NCBI GenBank assembly: GCA_900469965.1 | Contig: UBZP01000006.1 | Coordinates: 62,001 to 126,000 of the forward strand | Direction: 5' to 3' | DNA: 64,000 bases | Source of the DNA: Hyphomicrobiales bacterium | GTDB lineage: Bacteria > Pseudomonadota > Alphaproteobacteria > Rhizobiales > Rhizobiaceae | Part shown: positions 16,943 to 27,738 of the stretch, one piece after another | How positions within the stretch are numbered: position 1 is the stretch's first letter | Layout of the letters: every line of letters starts with the position of its first letter | Position numbers and translations under genes: made by a program | Notes under the pieces: model-generated | Database searches by the model: none | Seen by the model: the letters and a program-made list of their open reading frames with translations, nothing else | Told to the model about the DNA's origin: nothing

Positions 16943-18148
16943 CTAGTCGCGCAGCACCGCCTCGAAATGCTCGAGCGCCCAGTCGACCTGGTCGGCGGTG
17001 ATCACCAGCGGCGGGGCGATGCGGATCGTGTGGCCGTGGGTATCCTTGGCCAGGATGCCGCGCTCCTTCAGCGCCTCGCAATACTTGCGCGCGCCGCCGG
17101 CTGCCGGATCCAGCTCCACCGCCAGCATCAGGCCGCGGCCGCGCACCTCCTTGACGATGTTGGAGCGGATCTCGCCGAGTCCCTTCTGGAACCGCTCGCC
17201 CATGCGCGCGGAGTTGGCGATCATGTCCTCTTCGGTCAGCACGCGCAGTGCGGCGCGGGCGATCGCGCAGGCGAGCGGATTGCCGCCGAAGGTCGAACCG
17301 TGCTGGCCCGGCTTCAGGACGCCGAGGACCTCGCTGTTGGAGAGAACGGCGGAGACCGGGTAGAAGCCCCCCGACAGCGCCTTGCCGACGAGCGTGACGT
17401 CCGCCTCGATGCCCTCGTGCTCTTCCGCCAGCAGCCTGCCGGTGCGGCCGAGACCGGTCTGGATCTCGTCGAGGATCAGCGTGATGCCGTGGCTCGTGCA
17501 CAGCTCGCGGACGCTCGCAAAATAGCCGGCCGGCGGAATGAGGACGCCGGCCTCGCCCTGGATCGGCTCGACGAGGAAGGCCACCGTGTTCTCGTTGATC
17601 GCCGCACGGAAGGCGTCGATGTCGCCGAAGGGAACGTGCCTGAAGCCCGGTGCGAACGGCCCGAAACCCTCGCGGGCGTCGGGATCGGTCGAGAAGCCGA
17701 CGATGCCCATGGTGCGGCCGTGGAAGTTGTCGTTGCAGACGATGATCTCGGCCTTGTCGCGCTCGACGCCCTTGACCTCGTAGCCCCATTTGCGCACGGC
17801 CTTGATCGCCGTCTCCACCGCCTCGGCGCCGGAGTTCATCGGCAGCACCTTGTGCGAGCCGGTCAGGGCGGCGATCTCTTCGTAGAAATGCGCCAGCTGG
17901 TCGTTGCGGAAGGCGCGCGAGGTGAGCGTCAGCTTCTGCGCCTGCTCCACCATGGCCGCAAGGATCTTCGGATGGCAATGACCCTGGTTGACGGCGGAGT
18001 AGGCCGAGAGGCAATCGAGGTAGCGGTTGCCGTCCACGTCCCAGACATGCACGCCTTCGCCGCGGGAGAGCACGACGTCGAGCGGCTTGTAGTTGTGGGC
18101 GCCGAGGCGGTGTTCCATCTCGATCAGGCGTTCGGTGGTCGAAGTCAT
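16943..18148 (-). CDS. rocD: Ornithine aminotransferase
   Basis: A 401-aa class III PLP aminotransferase converting ornithine and 2-oxoglutarate to glutamate semialdehyde and glutamate. Family marks are [13 protein letters not shown] near residue 50, [10 protein letters not shown], the DEIQTG pocket motif, and PLP lysine Lys256 in [10 protein letters not shown]. It follows rocF by 16 nt in the same operon, so ornithine released by arginase is its natural substrate. Length is normal. Confidence 0.93.
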   Translation of the reverse strand: MTSTTERLIEMEHRLGAHNYKPLDVVLSRGEGVHVWDVDGNRYLDCLSAYSAVNQGHCHPKILAAMVEQAQKLTLTSRAFRNDQLAHFYEEIAALTGSHKVLPMNSGAEAVETAIKAVRKWGYEVKGVERDKAEIIVCNDNFHGRTMGIVGFSTDPDAREGFGPFAPGFRHVPFGDIDAFRAAINENTVAFLVEPIQGEAGVLIPPAGYFASVRELCTSHGITLILDEIQTGLGRTGRLLAEEHEGIEADVTLVGKALSGGFYPVSAVLSNSEVLGVLKPGQHGSTFGGNPLACAIARAALRVLTEEDMIANSARMGERFQKGLGEIRSNIVKEVRGRGLMLAVELDPAAGGARKYCEALKERGILAKDTHGHTIRIAPPLVITADQVDWALEHFEAVLRD

Positions 18149-18164
18149 GGTCTTCTCCGGATGA

Positions 18165-19100
18165 TCAGGCGCTGCGGGTCGGGCGGTCGAGGATGCGGCG
18201 GCCGAACAGGCTCGCGGTCAGTTCGACCAGGATGCGGGCGCTCTTGCCGCGATCGTCGAGGAACGGATTGAGCTCGACGAGGTCGAGCGAGGCGACGAGG
18301 CCGCTGTCGCAGAGCATCTCCATGATCAGGTGCGCCTCGCGGAACGTGCCGCCGCCGGGAACCGTGGTGCCGACGCCCGGGGCGATTTCGGGGTCGAGGA
18401 AGTCCACGTCGAAACTCACATGCAGCAGGCCGTCGGCGTGACGCACCGTATCGATGATCTCGTGCATGATCCGCGCCATGCCGGTCTCGTCGACGGCGCG
18501 CATGTCGTAGACGTTGACGCCGTGCTCGGCGATCTCCACGCGCTCGCGCTCGTCGACCGAGCGGATGCCGACCTGGAAGACGTTCTTCGGATCGACCAGC
18601 GGCCGGTCGGCGGGCAGGATCGGCGCGAACTCGGCCTCGCCGCAGAAGAAGGCGACCGGCATGCCGTGCATGTTGCCGGAGGGCGAGGTCTCGGGCGAGT
18701 TGAAGTCGGCGTGCGCGTCCAGCCACAGGACGAACAGCGGCTTGCCGATCTCGGCGGCATACCGGGCCATGCCGGAGACGCTGCCCATCGACAGCGCATG
18801 ATCGCCGCCGAGGATGAGCGGCACCCGGCCGGCGCGGGCCGCCTCGTGGACCGAGGCCTCGAGCGCGCGGGCGAAGGCGCCGACCGTCTGGAGGTTGTTG
18901 GCGCGCGGATGGTTGGCGAGGTCGCGCGCCGGCAGCGGCCGCAGGTCGCCCTCGTCGATCACCGTGTAGCCGAGTTCGGACAGCGTCGTGTCGATGCCCG
19001 CGATCCGCAGGGCCGCCGGCCCCATGGCGGCGCCGCGGCGCCCCGAGCCTTCCTCGATCGGTGCGCCGATCAGCGCGATGGGTTTCTTTGCATTGGCCAT
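18165..19100 (-). CDS. rocF: Arginase
   Basis: A 311-aa Mn-dependent arginase hydrolysing arginine to ornithine and urea. The binuclear manganese motifs are intact: [16 protein letters not shown] and SFDVDFLDP, with EGSGRRGA and GPAALR near the N-terminus typical of arginase rather than agmatinase. It is first in a two-gene catabolic operon with rocD and is divergent from an Lrp-type regulator that probably controls it. Confidence 0.93.
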   Translation of the reverse strand: MANAKKPIALIGAPIEEGSGRRGAAMGPAALRIAGIDTTLSELGYTVIDEGDLRPLPARDLANHPRANNLQTVGAFARALEASVHEAARAGRVPLILGGDHALSMGSVSGMARYAAEIGKPLFVLWLDAHADFNSPETSPSGNMHGMPVAFFCGEAEFAPILPADRPLVDPKNVFQVGIRSVDERERVEIAEHGVNVYDMRAVDETGMARIMHEIIDTVRHADGLLHVSFDVDFLDPEIAPGVGTTVPGGGTFREAHLIMEMLCDSGLVASLDLVELNPFLDDRGKSARILVELTASLFGRRILDRPTRSA

Positions 19101-19236
19101 CAGTCTTCCCCGCAGAGCGTGTTTGCTTGCATTCCGGTCGCGCCGGATTTTGCGCGATTATTGTCTCTCAGCGTGTTGGCAAAAAGATGAAAAACTGACA
19201 GATAGATAGCTTAAATCAGCATTATGATAAGGCGGA

Positions 19237-19686
19237 ATGCGCAAGATGATAACGCTCGACGATCTCGACCACAGCCTCATCAGCGCGCTTCGCCACAACG
19301 CCCGCACGCCGGTGTCCTCGCTCGCGGCCCTGACGGGCGCTTCGCGCGCGACGGTGTCGGCCCGCATCGACCGGCTGGTGAAATCCGGGACGATCGCGGC
19401 CTTCACCATCCGCACCGGCACCGAACTCAGCGGCAGCGGCGTGCGCGCCATCGTCCTGATCGAGGTGCTGGGGAAGATGGCCGACCGGGTGGCGGCGCAG
19501 TTGCGCGGGCTGCCGCAGGTCCGCGCCCTCCATTCCACCAACGGCCGATGGGATCTCATCGCCGAGCTGGAGGACCGGGATCTCGGCACCTTCGACGAGA
19601 CCCTGCACAAGATCCGCCTGATCGACGGGATCAATTCGACGGAGACGAACATTCTCCTGAAGACGACGAAGAGCGCGCTGAGCTAG
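19237..19686 (+). CDS. Lrp/AsnC-family transcriptional regulator of arginine catabolism
   Basis: A 149-aa Lrp/AsnC protein. An N-terminal HTH spans residues about 6-55 (LDHSLISALRHNARTPVSSLA, then ATVSARIDRLV), followed by the RAM effector domain. It is divergent from rocF-rocD across 136 bp, the usual arrangement for an arginine- or ornithine-responsive activator. Alternative starts are few, since the HTH begins at residue 6. Effector identity is inferred from context. Confidence 0.85.
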   Translation: MRKMITLDDLDHSLISALRHNARTPVSSLAALTGASRATVSARIDRLVKSGTIAAFTIRTGTELSGSGVRAIVLIEVLGKMADRVAAQLRGLPQVRALHSTNGRWDLIAELEDRDLGTFDETLHKIRLIDGINSTETNILLKTTKSALS

Positions 19687-19687
19687 A

Positions 19688-19703
19688 GCCCGCATCCGCG
19701 GGC
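19688..19703. terminator. Short GC hairpin between convergent lrp-type gene and tamB
   Basis: GCCCGC (19688-19693) pairs with GCGGGC (19698-19703) around a 4-nt loop in the 24-bp gap between convergent genes. No T-tract follows on either strand, so it may only assist termination. Confidence 0.3.
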
Positions 19704-19710
19704 GGGCGGC

Positions 19711-22700
19711 TCAGTATTCCTTCTCGTAGAAGATGCCGGCGGCGCCGGCGCCGTTGCTGCCGGCCTCGCCGCGCAGCCGCACGCCGCGGCCGATGTCGAG
19801 ATTGATCGCCGCCTTGCCGCCGCCGCTCTCCGGATCCTGCTTCAGTTCCAGATAGGTCCGCTCGTTGAGGTACTTGCCGGCCGAGACCTGGGCGCGCCCC
19901 TGCGCATCGGTGGTGATGTCGAGGTCGTCGATGCCGAGCTTGCTGCGCAGGCTGTTGAGCAGCGATCCGCCGCCACCGCCGGCAAGATCGGCCGCGGCCG
20001 CCGCCAGCTGGGCGATCTGGAAGGCCGACAGGTTGTTCATGGAGCGGCCGAAGATCAGGCGCGCCAGGATCTCGTCCTGCGGCAGGGCCGGCGAGGAGGT
20101 GAAGGTCACCGCCGGATTGTTGGCGGGGCCGACGATGTTGATGTTGATCGTCGTCGCATTCGCGCTCGAGGTGGCGACGAAATTGATGGTCGGTATGAGC
20201 CCGCCGGTGAAGCCGATATGGCCGCTGGTGAAGTCGAGCCGCTTGGCGAGGATCTCGATGCGGCCGCGGCGGAGGTCGAAGCCGCCGGAGACCGCCGGCG
20301 CGAGCGAGGTGCCGCGCAGCGTCAGGCTGCCGCCGAGTTCGGCGTTGATGCCGCGGCCGCGCACGAAGATGCGGTTCGGCGCATGGATCGCAAGGTCGAG
20401 CCCGATGCCGCGCGCATCGGCCCCGTCGCCGCCGGCGCCCTGGTCGGCGCGCAGCGCCGCGGCCATCGCCTTGACGTCCGGCGGGGCGTTGCGGTGTTCG
20501 ATGTCGATCTCGGCGAGCGAGGCCGGCAGCTTCTGCGGGATGGTGATGTTGGCGCTGTTGATGTCGATCCGGCCGCCGATGACCGGTCCCGCCAGGAGCG
20601 GCCCCCTGATCGTGACGTTGCCGTCGACATTGGCCGTGACCAGCCGGCCGTCGACATAGGTGACGTCTTCGAGGCGGATCGCAATATCGGCGGGGAAGTT
20701 CGATCCCGGCACGGTCCCGATCGACCCCGTCGCGGTGATGCGGCCGCCCGTCGCCACGTTGCCGCTGAACTGCTGGATGACCGCCTGGCGCCCGTCGAGG
20801 GCGATGCGCGCGGTCAGGTTCTCGACGGAGACGTTGCGGCGGACATCGACGAGGCGGCCGCCGGAGGTGGCGATGGTGCCGGTGATGGCGGGGCTTCTCG
20901 CTGCGCCTCTCACCCTCAGGTCGATATTGGCGTTGCCGGTCAGCGTGAAGCCCTGCTGGGCGAGCTGGCTCTGCACGAGGGCGAAGGGAACGGTGCCGTT
21001 GAAGCTCAGGTCGAGCTGCATGTTGCCGGTGACGCCGGCGGTGCCGCCGCCGCGGAAGGCCAGCCCGCTCGGGCCGGAAAGGCGCGTCTGCACCTGCACC
21101 ACGTTGTTGGCGAACTGGCCGTCGGCCGCGATCGTCAGCGCGCCGACGCCGGCTGCGCGGGTGTGGCTGGTGGCCGCATTGTTCCAGGTCAGGTTGTAGG
21201 CGACCTGCGGCGCTGCCGCCGTGCCGCGGACGTTCACCGTGCCGCCGATCGCCCCCTCCGCGCCGAGGCCGGCGGAGAAGACGTTGGCGAGGCTCGCCGG
21301 CACCGCGTTCACGCGGATGGCGAGACCGAGGTTGTCGCCGGCGGTGCCGCTGACGGCGATGTTGCCGCTGCCGGTCTGGATGGTGAAGTCGTTCATGGCC
21401 ACGGCGCCGCCCTGCAGCGTCAGCCGTGCGGGACGGGCAAGGCGGATCGCCACGCCGCGCGGCGTGCCCTGGAAGGTGTCGAGCGCGATCGCCATGCCGG
21501 CCTGCTGCTGCTCCACAGAGCCCTTGACCGTCAGCGGCGCTCCGTCGAAGCGGCCGGCGAGATCGAACAGGGTGCGCGGACCCTGCTGGTCGAAGTTCAG
21601 CGCCAGCGCATCGAGCCGGTTGGTGCCGGAGGCGAAGGCCTCGGCCCGGACGCTGCCGGTGATCGCAAGCGAGCGCAGGTCGGCCGTCTTCAGGTCGATG
21701 TTCGGCCGGACGATCCGCAGCTGGTCGCGGGTGATGCCGGAGCCGGTGGCCTGAAGGCTGATCGCGGTCTTGCCGTTTTCGGTGTTGATGCTGGCCGAGC
21801 CCTTGAGGTCGCCCTTCGCCTGCTGCCCGGCCATCGCCGCGAGCAGGCCGATATCGGGAAGGTCGAATTCGACGTTGCCGTCGGGCAGGAAGCCGTCGTC
21901 GAGCGTCAACGCGCCGGTCAGGACGTTCTCGCCGATGCGGGCGTCGATCGCGGGGATCGAAATGCGGCCATCCTGCGAGGCGACGCTGGTCTTGACGTTG
22001 ATCGCCTGCCCGCCGATCGCCCCCGTCGCCGTCAGGTTGCCGGAGGGCGAACTGCGGTCGGCCGTGCCGTCGACGGTGACGACGAGGTCGCTCAGCGTGC
22101 GGCCGGCGAGTTCGGCGCCGCTGGACTGCAGCTCGGCCTTGATGCCGAGCGCTGCGAGGGGACCGGTGGCGGATGCGGTGAACGTCGCCCGGCCGCGGGC
22201 GTCGGCCAAAAGCTTGCCGAGCTCCGGCAGCGTGCCGGACAGGCTGGCCTCGAGGTTGTCGCCGGAAAGCCGGGCCGTCCCTTGCGCGTTGATCGTCGTC
22301 GATGCGACGTCGAAGGCCTGGACGGTGATGCCGCCGTCGGCGCCGCGGACGACATCGGCGCTCAGGCGGACCGGCGCGTCGAAGCGGCCGGCCGCGGCGG
22401 CCGGAAGCGTGGCCGGCGCGACCGTGGCCTCGACCTTGACGGCGGCGGAGGCATCCGCCGTGACGAAATGGCCGTCGGCGCGCGCATCAAGGCCAGTGCC
22501 CGCGAGCGTGACGTCGCTGAAGCTGATGCGCTCCGGCGTCACGGCAAGGTCGGCGGCCACGTTCAACGGCGCCTGCAGCAGGCGGTTGACGTCGGCGTTG
22601 CGCAGGTCGATGGCGGCAGCCGAAATTGCCGCCTTCAGGTTGCCGCGGCGGCCGATGATGTCGAACGCCTCGCTGCCGACCTTGATGTCGGCGTTCGACA

Positions 22701-25461
22701 CCGAGCCCTGCGGCGTCTCGGCCGAGGCGACGGTTGCTGCGAGCGACAGGGCCGCAGCGCTCAGTTCGCCCGAGAGCGTCAGCTGCGCCGCCTGGATGCG
22801 GGCGGTGGCGGTGCCGCCATCCTGCAGCGGAATGCGGTACTCGGCCGGGCCGTTCTTCGTGGCGAGGTTCAGGGCGAGGCTGCTCTTGCCGGCGGGATTG
22901 GCCGAGCCGGAAATCGTGATCACGCCCTCGCCGGCGCCGATGGCGAGGTTGTCGAAGGTGATGTTGCCGTCGAGGATGGAGATCGAGGTCGCTTCCTCGA
23001 GCCGCAGCGGAAAGCCTGCGACCACCGCGTCCAGCGCCCTGAGCGCGACCACGGTCGTCGCGTCGTGCCGGGCGACGTCGCCTTCGATGACCAGCGGCGC
23101 ATTCTCGTAGCGGCCGGAGACGTCGAAGCCGGTGAGACTGCCGGAATGGTTGAAATTGACGACCGGGGTCTCGAGATCGTTCTCGCCGACGCGGGCGACG
23201 TTGGCGCGCAGCCTGCCGGTCACGGCGATGGCGGAAAGGTCCTCGATCGTCGCCTCGAGCACGGGGCCGAGGATCGCCGCGGTGTCGCGGCGGATCTCGC
23301 TGCCCTCGGCGGCCACGACCAGCGAGCCCTTGCCGCCTGTGTTGGTGAAGGTCAGCGTGCCGGCGAGGTCGCCGGTGGCATTCTCGCCGGCAAGCGTTGC
23401 GAGCGTGGCAAGCTCGGAGAACGCGAAGCGGAGCGTGCCGTCCGGCATGAAGTTCTCGCCGAGCGTGAGCGCGCCCTGCAGCCGGTTGTTGCCGACCGTC
23501 GCCTCGATCGTCGGCACCGATATGGCGCCGGCCGAGGAGGTGACGCTGGAGCGCAGCGCGATCGGCTGGCCGTTCATCGTGGCGGCGAGCGTGACTTCGC
23601 CGGCAGGGGCCGTGGCGGAGGCGCGGCCGGTGAGGTCGATCGCGACATCGTCGAGCGTGCGGCCGGCGAGTGCGAGCTGCGGCGAGGTCACCTTCGCCTG
23701 GACATTGGCCGCATCGAGCGGGCCGCTGGCGGTCGCCTCGAAGGCGATCGCGCCGCTGCCGCCGGCGAGGAAGGCGCCGGCATCCGTGAGGCGGCCTTCG
23801 AGGCTGGCTTGCAGTTCGCCGGCGGAGAGATCGACATTGCCCGATGCCTCGGCGATGTTCGAGCGCAGCTGGAGCTGCGACAGCGAGACGGCGCCGCCGG
23901 GACCGACCGAGGCCTGGCCGTCGAGCGCGATCGTGCCCTCGACCTTGGCCGCCATCGCCTCGGGCAGCACCGCGGGGAGCGCGAACAGGCGGAATGCGGC
24001 CGTCCCGGTGCCGGCCGCCAGCTGGTAGCTGCCGGTGATCTCGCCGCCGATGCTGGTGCTTTCGATGGTGGCGGGCTCGAAAGTGAGCTGATCGGGCGCG
24101 ATCGCGAGCGCGGCCGTCACCTTCATCGGCGTGCCGACGAGACGGTCGATGTTGGGATCGGTCATCTCCGAGCGTTCGGCCGTCAGCGTGACGCTCGCGT
24201 GTCCGGTGCGCGTCTGGACGTTGAAATCGGCGCTGCTCGCCGTCAGGAGAACGTTTTCGATCCGCCCCTGCGGCAGGCCGATCCCGGCGGCGTTGACGTT
24301 GATGTTGAGCCGGGTCCCTTCGGCCGGGCCGGACGCGACGAGCTGCAGGCCGTGCAGGTCGAGGGCGAGTTCGCCCGCCGCCAGCGGCCACCGGACCGGG
24401 ATCGGGGTGCTGCCGCCGGTCGCTTCGAGCAGGATCGACAGGTCGTTCTCGCCGGTCGTCTGCAAGGCGCCGGAGGCGGTCATCGTCATCGCGCCGGTCG
24501 CGACCTGCCCGCGCTCGATCCTGAGCAGGCTGGAGCCGTCGGTCGCCGCGGCCACGTCGATCGCCGTGGTGCCGGCAAAGAGTGGGCGCAGATGCGGCGG
24601 CAGCAGGTTTTCGAAGGTGCCGCCGCCCTTCAGGGCGATCGTGTGCAGGCCGGCGGTCGACAGATCGTGGCGGGCATCCAGTTCGAGAACCCGATGGCCG
24701 TCGAGGGCTGCGGTCAGCCGGCCGGCCCAGGCCGACAGCGGCCCTTCGCCGGTGAGGTTCAGCGCCACGGCCGGCTCGCCGGGGATGGCGAGCGCGCGGG
24801 CCAGCATGCCGCCCGCCGGCTCGGCAATATCGGCCTTCAGCCGCAGCTCGTTGGCATTCGGCTTGAAGACGAGATCGGCCACCGCGGAGGCGCCGACGCG
24901 GTCCTTCTCGGTCAGCGCCAGGTTCAGTGCCACGCCCTGCCGGTCGAAGCCGCCGCTGCCGGAAAGGCGCAGCCGCTGTTCCTGCCCGGCGACGGCCTCT
25001 GCCAGGAGAATGTCCGGGATGTCGAGCTTTTCCACCCAGACCGTCACCGGCAGCGAGAAGGAGCCGCCGGGAGCGGGCTCCTCCCGCGTGACCGGAACCG
25101 GGCGGCGCTGGACGGTGACCGCTTCGGCCGCGACGCGTTCGGCGTTGAACTGCAGGGCGAAGAGGTCGAGCGGCGACCAGTCGACGGCGAGGTTGCGGAT
25201 TTCCGCATAGACGCCCTCGCGGTCGCTGAGCGTCAGGGTACCGGCGCGCAGGCTGCCGGTGAGCAGGCCGGAGGGCTCGGAGATCGAGACGCGCGTGTCC
25301 GATTGCGCGGTCGCGTCCTCGATGAAGGCGGCGACGAGTCGGGCGCCGGGATCGGTGAAGCCGACGAAGCCGATCGCTGCGAGAAGGACGACGAGGAGCA
25401 GGGCGACGACGTAGCCCAGATAGCGAAGCCCCTGCAGCAGGATGTTGACGAACCGGCTCAT
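19711..25461 (-). CDS. tamB: Translocation and assembly module protein TamB
   Basis: A 1916-aa AsmA-like giant. A single N-terminal membrane anchor (residues about 15-37, rich in L, V and A) is followed by a very long repetitive beta-rich domain of the kind that forms a periplasm-spanning lipid groove, and by the C-terminal TamB/DUF490 domain (about residues 1550-1916). With TamA it acts in outer-membrane protein insertion and phospholipid transport. Repeats such as RVGENDLETP versus RIGENVLTG and LAGRTLDDV versus LAGRTLSDL show internal duplication. It lies 72 nt after tamA in one operon and is long even for the family. Confidence 0.93.
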   Translation of the reverse strand: MSRFVNILLQGLRYLGYVVALLLVVLLAAIGFVGFTDPGARLVAAFIEDATAQSDTRVSISEPSGLLTGSLRAGTLTLSDREGVYAEIRNLAVDWSPLDLFALQFNAERVAAEAVTVQRRPVPVTREEPAPGGSFSLPVTVWVEKLDIPDILLAEAVAGQEQRLRLSGSGGFDRQGVALNLALTEKDRVGASAVADLVFKPNANELRLKADIAEPAGGMLARALAIPGEPAVALNLTGEGPLSAWAGRLTAALDGHRVLELDARHDLSTAGLHTIALKGGGTFENLLPPHLRPLFAGTTAIDVAAATDGSSLLRIERGQVATGAMTMTASGALQTTGENDLSILLEATGGSTPIPVRWPLAAGELALDLHGLQLVASGPAEGTRLNINVNAAGIGLPQGRIENVLLTASSADFNVQTRTGHASVTLTAERSEMTDPNIDRLVGTPMKVTAALAIAPDQLTFEPATIESTSIGGEITGSYQLAAGTGTAAFRLFALPAVLPEAMAAKVEGTIALDGQASVGPGGAVSLSQLQLRSNIAEASGNVDLSAGELQASLEGRLTDAGAFLAGGSGAIAFEATASGPLDAANVQAKVTSPQLALAGRTLDDVAIDLTGRASATAPAGEVTLAATMNGQPIALRSSVTSSAGAISVPTIEATVGNNRLQGALTLGENFMPDGTLRFAFSELATLATLAGENATGDLAGTLTFTNTGGKGSLVVAAEGSEIRRDTAAILGPVLEATIEDLSAIAVTGRLRANVARVGENDLETPVVNFNHSGSLTGFDVSGRYENAPLVIEGDVARHDATTVVALRALDAVVAGFPLRLEEATSISILDGNITFDNLAIGAGEGVITISGSANPAGKSSLALNLATKNGPAEYRIPLQDGGTATARIQAAQLTLSGELSAAALSLAATVASAETPQGSVSNADIKVGSEAFDIIGRRGNLKAAISAAAIDLRNADVNRLLQAPLNVAADLAVTPERISFSDVTLAGTGLDARADGHFVTADASAAVKVEATVAPATLPAAAAGRFDAPVRLSADVVRGADGGITVQAFDVASTTINAQGTARLSGDNLEASLSGTLPELGKLLADARGRATFTASATGPLAALGIKAELQSSGAELAGRTLSDLVVTVDGTADRSSPSGNLTATGAIGGQAINVKTSVASQDGRISIPAIDARIGENVLTGALTLDDGFLPDGNVEFDLPDIGLLAAMAGQQAKGDLKGSASINTENGKTAISLQATGSGITRDQLRIVRPNIDLKTADLRSLAITGSVRAEAFASGTNRLDALALNFDQQGPRTLFDLAGRFDGAPLTVKGSVEQQQAGMAIALDTFQGTPRGVAIRLARPARLTLQGGAVAMNDFTIQTGSGNIAVSGTAGDNLGLAIRVNAVPASLANVFSAGLGAEGAIGGTVNVRGTAAAPQVAYNLTWNNAATSHTRAAGVGALTIAADGQFANNVVQVQTRLSGPSGLAFRGGGTAGVTGNMQLDLSFNGTVPFALVQSQLAQQGFTLTGNANIDLRVRGAARSPAITGTIATSGGRLVDVRRNVSVENLTARIALDGRQAVIQQFSGNVATGGRITATGSIGTVPGSNFPADIAIRLEDVTYVDGRLVTANVDGNVTIRGPLLAGPVIGGRIDINSANITIPQKLPASLAEIDIEHRNAPPDVKAMAAALRADQGAGGDGADARGIGLDLAIHAPNRIFVRGRGINAELGGSLTLRGTSLAPAVSGGFDLRRGRIEILAKRLDFTSGHIGFTGGLIPTINFVATSSANATTININIVGPANNPAVTFTSSPALPQDEILARLIFGRSMNNLSAFQIAQLAAAAADLAGGGGGSLLNSLRSKLGIDDLDITTDAQGRAQVSAGKYLNERTYLELKQDPESGGGKAAINLDIGRGVRLRGEAGSNGAGAAGIFYEKEY

Positions 25462-25533
25462 GATGTCAGTCCTAGAGCAAAACGAAAGCGAGGGGAATCC
25501 GTCGCGCCTCCAGGCGCGCCGGAGCCCTCCTGT

Positions 25534-27456
25534 TCAGAAGGCCTGGCCGATGCCGGCATAGATGCCGAACGAATCGCCGCCCTCGTAGGGGTTCAGCGGC
25601 ACGGCGACATCCAGGCGGATCGGCCCGAATGGCGTGCCGTAGCGCAGCCCGACGCCCGCGCCGGCGCGGATGTCGCTGAAATCCGGCAGTTCGTCGCGCG
25701 AGACCGTGCCGACGTCGATGAACGGGACGATGCCGATCGTCTCCGTCACGTTGACGCGCACCTCGGCCGAGGCGACGACATAGGAGCGGCCGCCGAGCAG
25801 TTCGTTGTCGTCGTTGCGCGGCGAGATGTCCTGGTACCCGTAGCCGCGCACCGTGCCGCCGCCGCCGAGATAGAAGCGGCGCGGGGCGGGGATGTCGGAC
25901 AGCGTCGGCGCGCCGACGATGGTGCCCGCGCCGAGCCGGCCGGCCAGGACCACGCGTTCCTCCGCGCCGAGCGCGCGATAGATCGAACCGGAGGTCTCGA
26001 AACTGGAGAAGAAGGTGCTGCGCTCGAATTCGTAGGTCGGCTTGGCATTGATCATCGCCCGGTAGCCGGTGGTCGGGTTGAGCTTGTTGTCGCGCGTGTC
26101 GCGGACATATTCGAGCGGGATGGCGGTCGTCAGGTAGAAGTTGTCGCCGAAGGGGTCGTCCACCTGCATGGCGGCAACCTCGGCGCCGCCCGATACCGTG
26201 TCGTGGTCGCTGAGCTCGAACGTCGCTCCGACGGCGACCGTCCCGGTGGTCGCATAGTAGGCGTCGGTGTCGTCGATCGCCGCCTTGATGCTGGCGGTAA
26301 AGGTCGAGGCGGGGCCGAAGGCGCCGGGCTTGGCGAAGAGCAGGCCGAGCGAATAGCCGATGTCGTCGACGCCGTTGCCTTCGCCGATGCCGTTGATGGA
26401 ACCCTCGATCCGCAGCGATTCCGCCCGGCCGAACAGGTTGCGATGGCCCCAGTAGCCCTGGAGCCCGAATCCGTCGAGGGTCGAGAACTGGGCGCCGGCG
26501 CCGAAATAGCGCATCTTGCCCTCGGAGACCTCGATCGTCATCGGCAGCGAACCGTCGGGGGCGAGCTTCTCGGCCTCCTTGATCGTCACGCTGGAGAAGA
26601 CGCCGAGCTGCCGCAGCCGGTCGGCCGCCTTGGTCAGGCGCTCCGGTGAATAGGGCTGGCCGGCATTGATGCGTGAATAGTATTTGACGAAGCCGGCATC
26701 GACGTCCTTCGTCCCGGTGACGCCGACCGTGCCGATGTCGGCGACCGGACCGCCTTCGGCGGCGATGATCACATCCACCGTGTTCGTCTTGTGGTCGGCG
26801 ATCGCCTGGCGATCGGTCAGCTTCGCCAGCGGGCGGCTCTCGGCCTTCAGGTCCGCCACCACCCGTTCGCCGGCGGCGATGATGATCGTCGAATCGGCGC
26901 GGGCGCCGCGGACCAGGCCGTAGTCGGCCGGCGTGCGGCCGGCGGCGTCGCCCTTCAGCGTCACCGTGTCGAAGGTGAAGGCGGGGCCGGGCTGGACGGT
27001 CACGCTGACCGGGACCGCGCCGGAGGGAAAGCTGGGGTCCGGCGGGAGCGAATCGATCGGGGTCCCGTTGATGCGGATCTCCACCACGCCGCCATAGCGG
27101 GCCTTCTCGTAGAGTGCGGCGAGGATGCGGTCGCGGTCGTCGCGCGCCTTGATCACCAGGCCGAGGTCGCCGGATACGGGCTCGCCCTCGTCCTGCTTGA
27201 GCAGCGCCGCCGCCTCGATCACGCCCTTCAGTTCGTCGTCGTCGGTGCCGGCATCGAAGGTGAGGGCATAGTTGACCGGGTCGATGACCTCCGGCTCTTC
27301 CTCGTCGCTTTCGAAGAAGCGCATGCCGAAGATCTTGAAGGCGAAGGCGGGTTCGGCTGCGAGCGGCAGGATGGCAAGCGTCGAGGCGAGCGCAAGACTT
27401 GTTCCAGCCCGCAAGAACGCAATACCCAATCTCGGCCGGTCGATACGCTGCCGCAT
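25534..27456 (-). CDS. tamA: Outer-membrane assembly factor TamA (BamA/Omp85 family)
   Basis: A roughly 640-aa Omp85 protein. A signal peptide (residues 1-39, ending AEPAFA) precedes POTRA domains (about 60-330) and the C-terminal beta-barrel with GGGGTVRGYGYQ, the conserved RGY lid-lock motif, and terminal aromatic residue. It folds in the outer membrane and partners TamB, encoded just downstream. I chose the ATG at 27456 because the signal peptide begins there; a GTG at 27528 extends the frame by 24 residues without a ribosome site. Confidence 0.92.
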   Translation of the reverse strand: MRQRIDRPRLGIAFLRAGTSLALASTLAILPLAAEPAFAFKIFGMRFFESDEEEPEVIDPVNYALTFDAGTDDDELKGVIEAAALLKQDEGEPVSGDLGLVIKARDDRDRILAALYEKARYGGVVEIRINGTPIDSLPPDPSFPSGAVPVSVTVQPGPAFTFDTVTLKGDAAGRTPADYGLVRGARADSTIIIAAGERVVADLKAESRPLAKLTDRQAIADHKTNTVDVIIAAEGGPVADIGTVGVTGTKDVDAGFVKYYSRINAGQPYSPERLTKAADRLRQLGVFSSVTIKEAEKLAPDGSLPMTIEVSEGKMRYFGAGAQFSTLDGFGLQGYWGHRNLFGRAESLRIEGSINGIGEGNGVDDIGYSLGLLFAKPGAFGPASTFTASIKAAIDDTDAYYATTGTVAVGATFELSDHDTVSGGAEVAAMQVDDPFGDNFYLTTAIPLEYVRDTRDNKLNPTTGYRAMINAKPTYEFERSTFFSSFETSGSIYRALGAEERVVLAGRLGAGTIVGAPTLSDIPAPRRFYLGGGGTVRGYGYQDISPRNDDNELLGGRSYVVASAEVRVNVTETIGIVPFIDVGTVSRDELPDFSDIRAGAGVGLRYGTPFGPIRLDVAVPLNPYEGGDSFGIYAGIGQAF

Positions 27457-27680
27457 CCGCTGTTGCTGCCTCTTCCCTTTCCGGGTTCGGTCCGTCCGAC
27501 GACGGTCGTCCCCCGGATTGTGCGGCACTTGCAGTCCGAAACACGGTCTGACAGGCCGCCCAGGCTCGAATTGACTCTAGCCCGTTAGCATTTCCCTAAG
27601 ATTAACGACCGTTCTAGACCGGGACCGGGAAAATTTGAAGCGTCTTGCGGATTTCTGTCGCGACCGTTGCATCGATGCAA

Positions 27681-27706
27681 AAAACCCCGGACGGGGCCGG
27701 GGTTTT
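27681..27706 (-). terminator. Rho-independent terminator of the glycine-zipper lipoprotein gene
   Basis: A perfect 10-bp stem (27681-27690 with 27697-27706) with a 6-nt loop. On the minus strand the stem ends in TTTT and runs into two further T, giving a six-T tail, about 33 bp past the lipoprotein stop. The stem also ends in TTTT on the plus strand. Confidence 0.85.
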
Positions 27707-27738
27707 CGTGAAGATGCGGTGCTGCGTTCCGGTGCGGA

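Noticed and set aside
20218-26649. An open frame of over 2100 codons on the plus strand, antisense to tamB and tamA
   Set aside because: It is a by-product of high GC3 codon use on the opposite strand: its translation is A/G/R/D-rich without any family motif, while tamA and tamB are clear.
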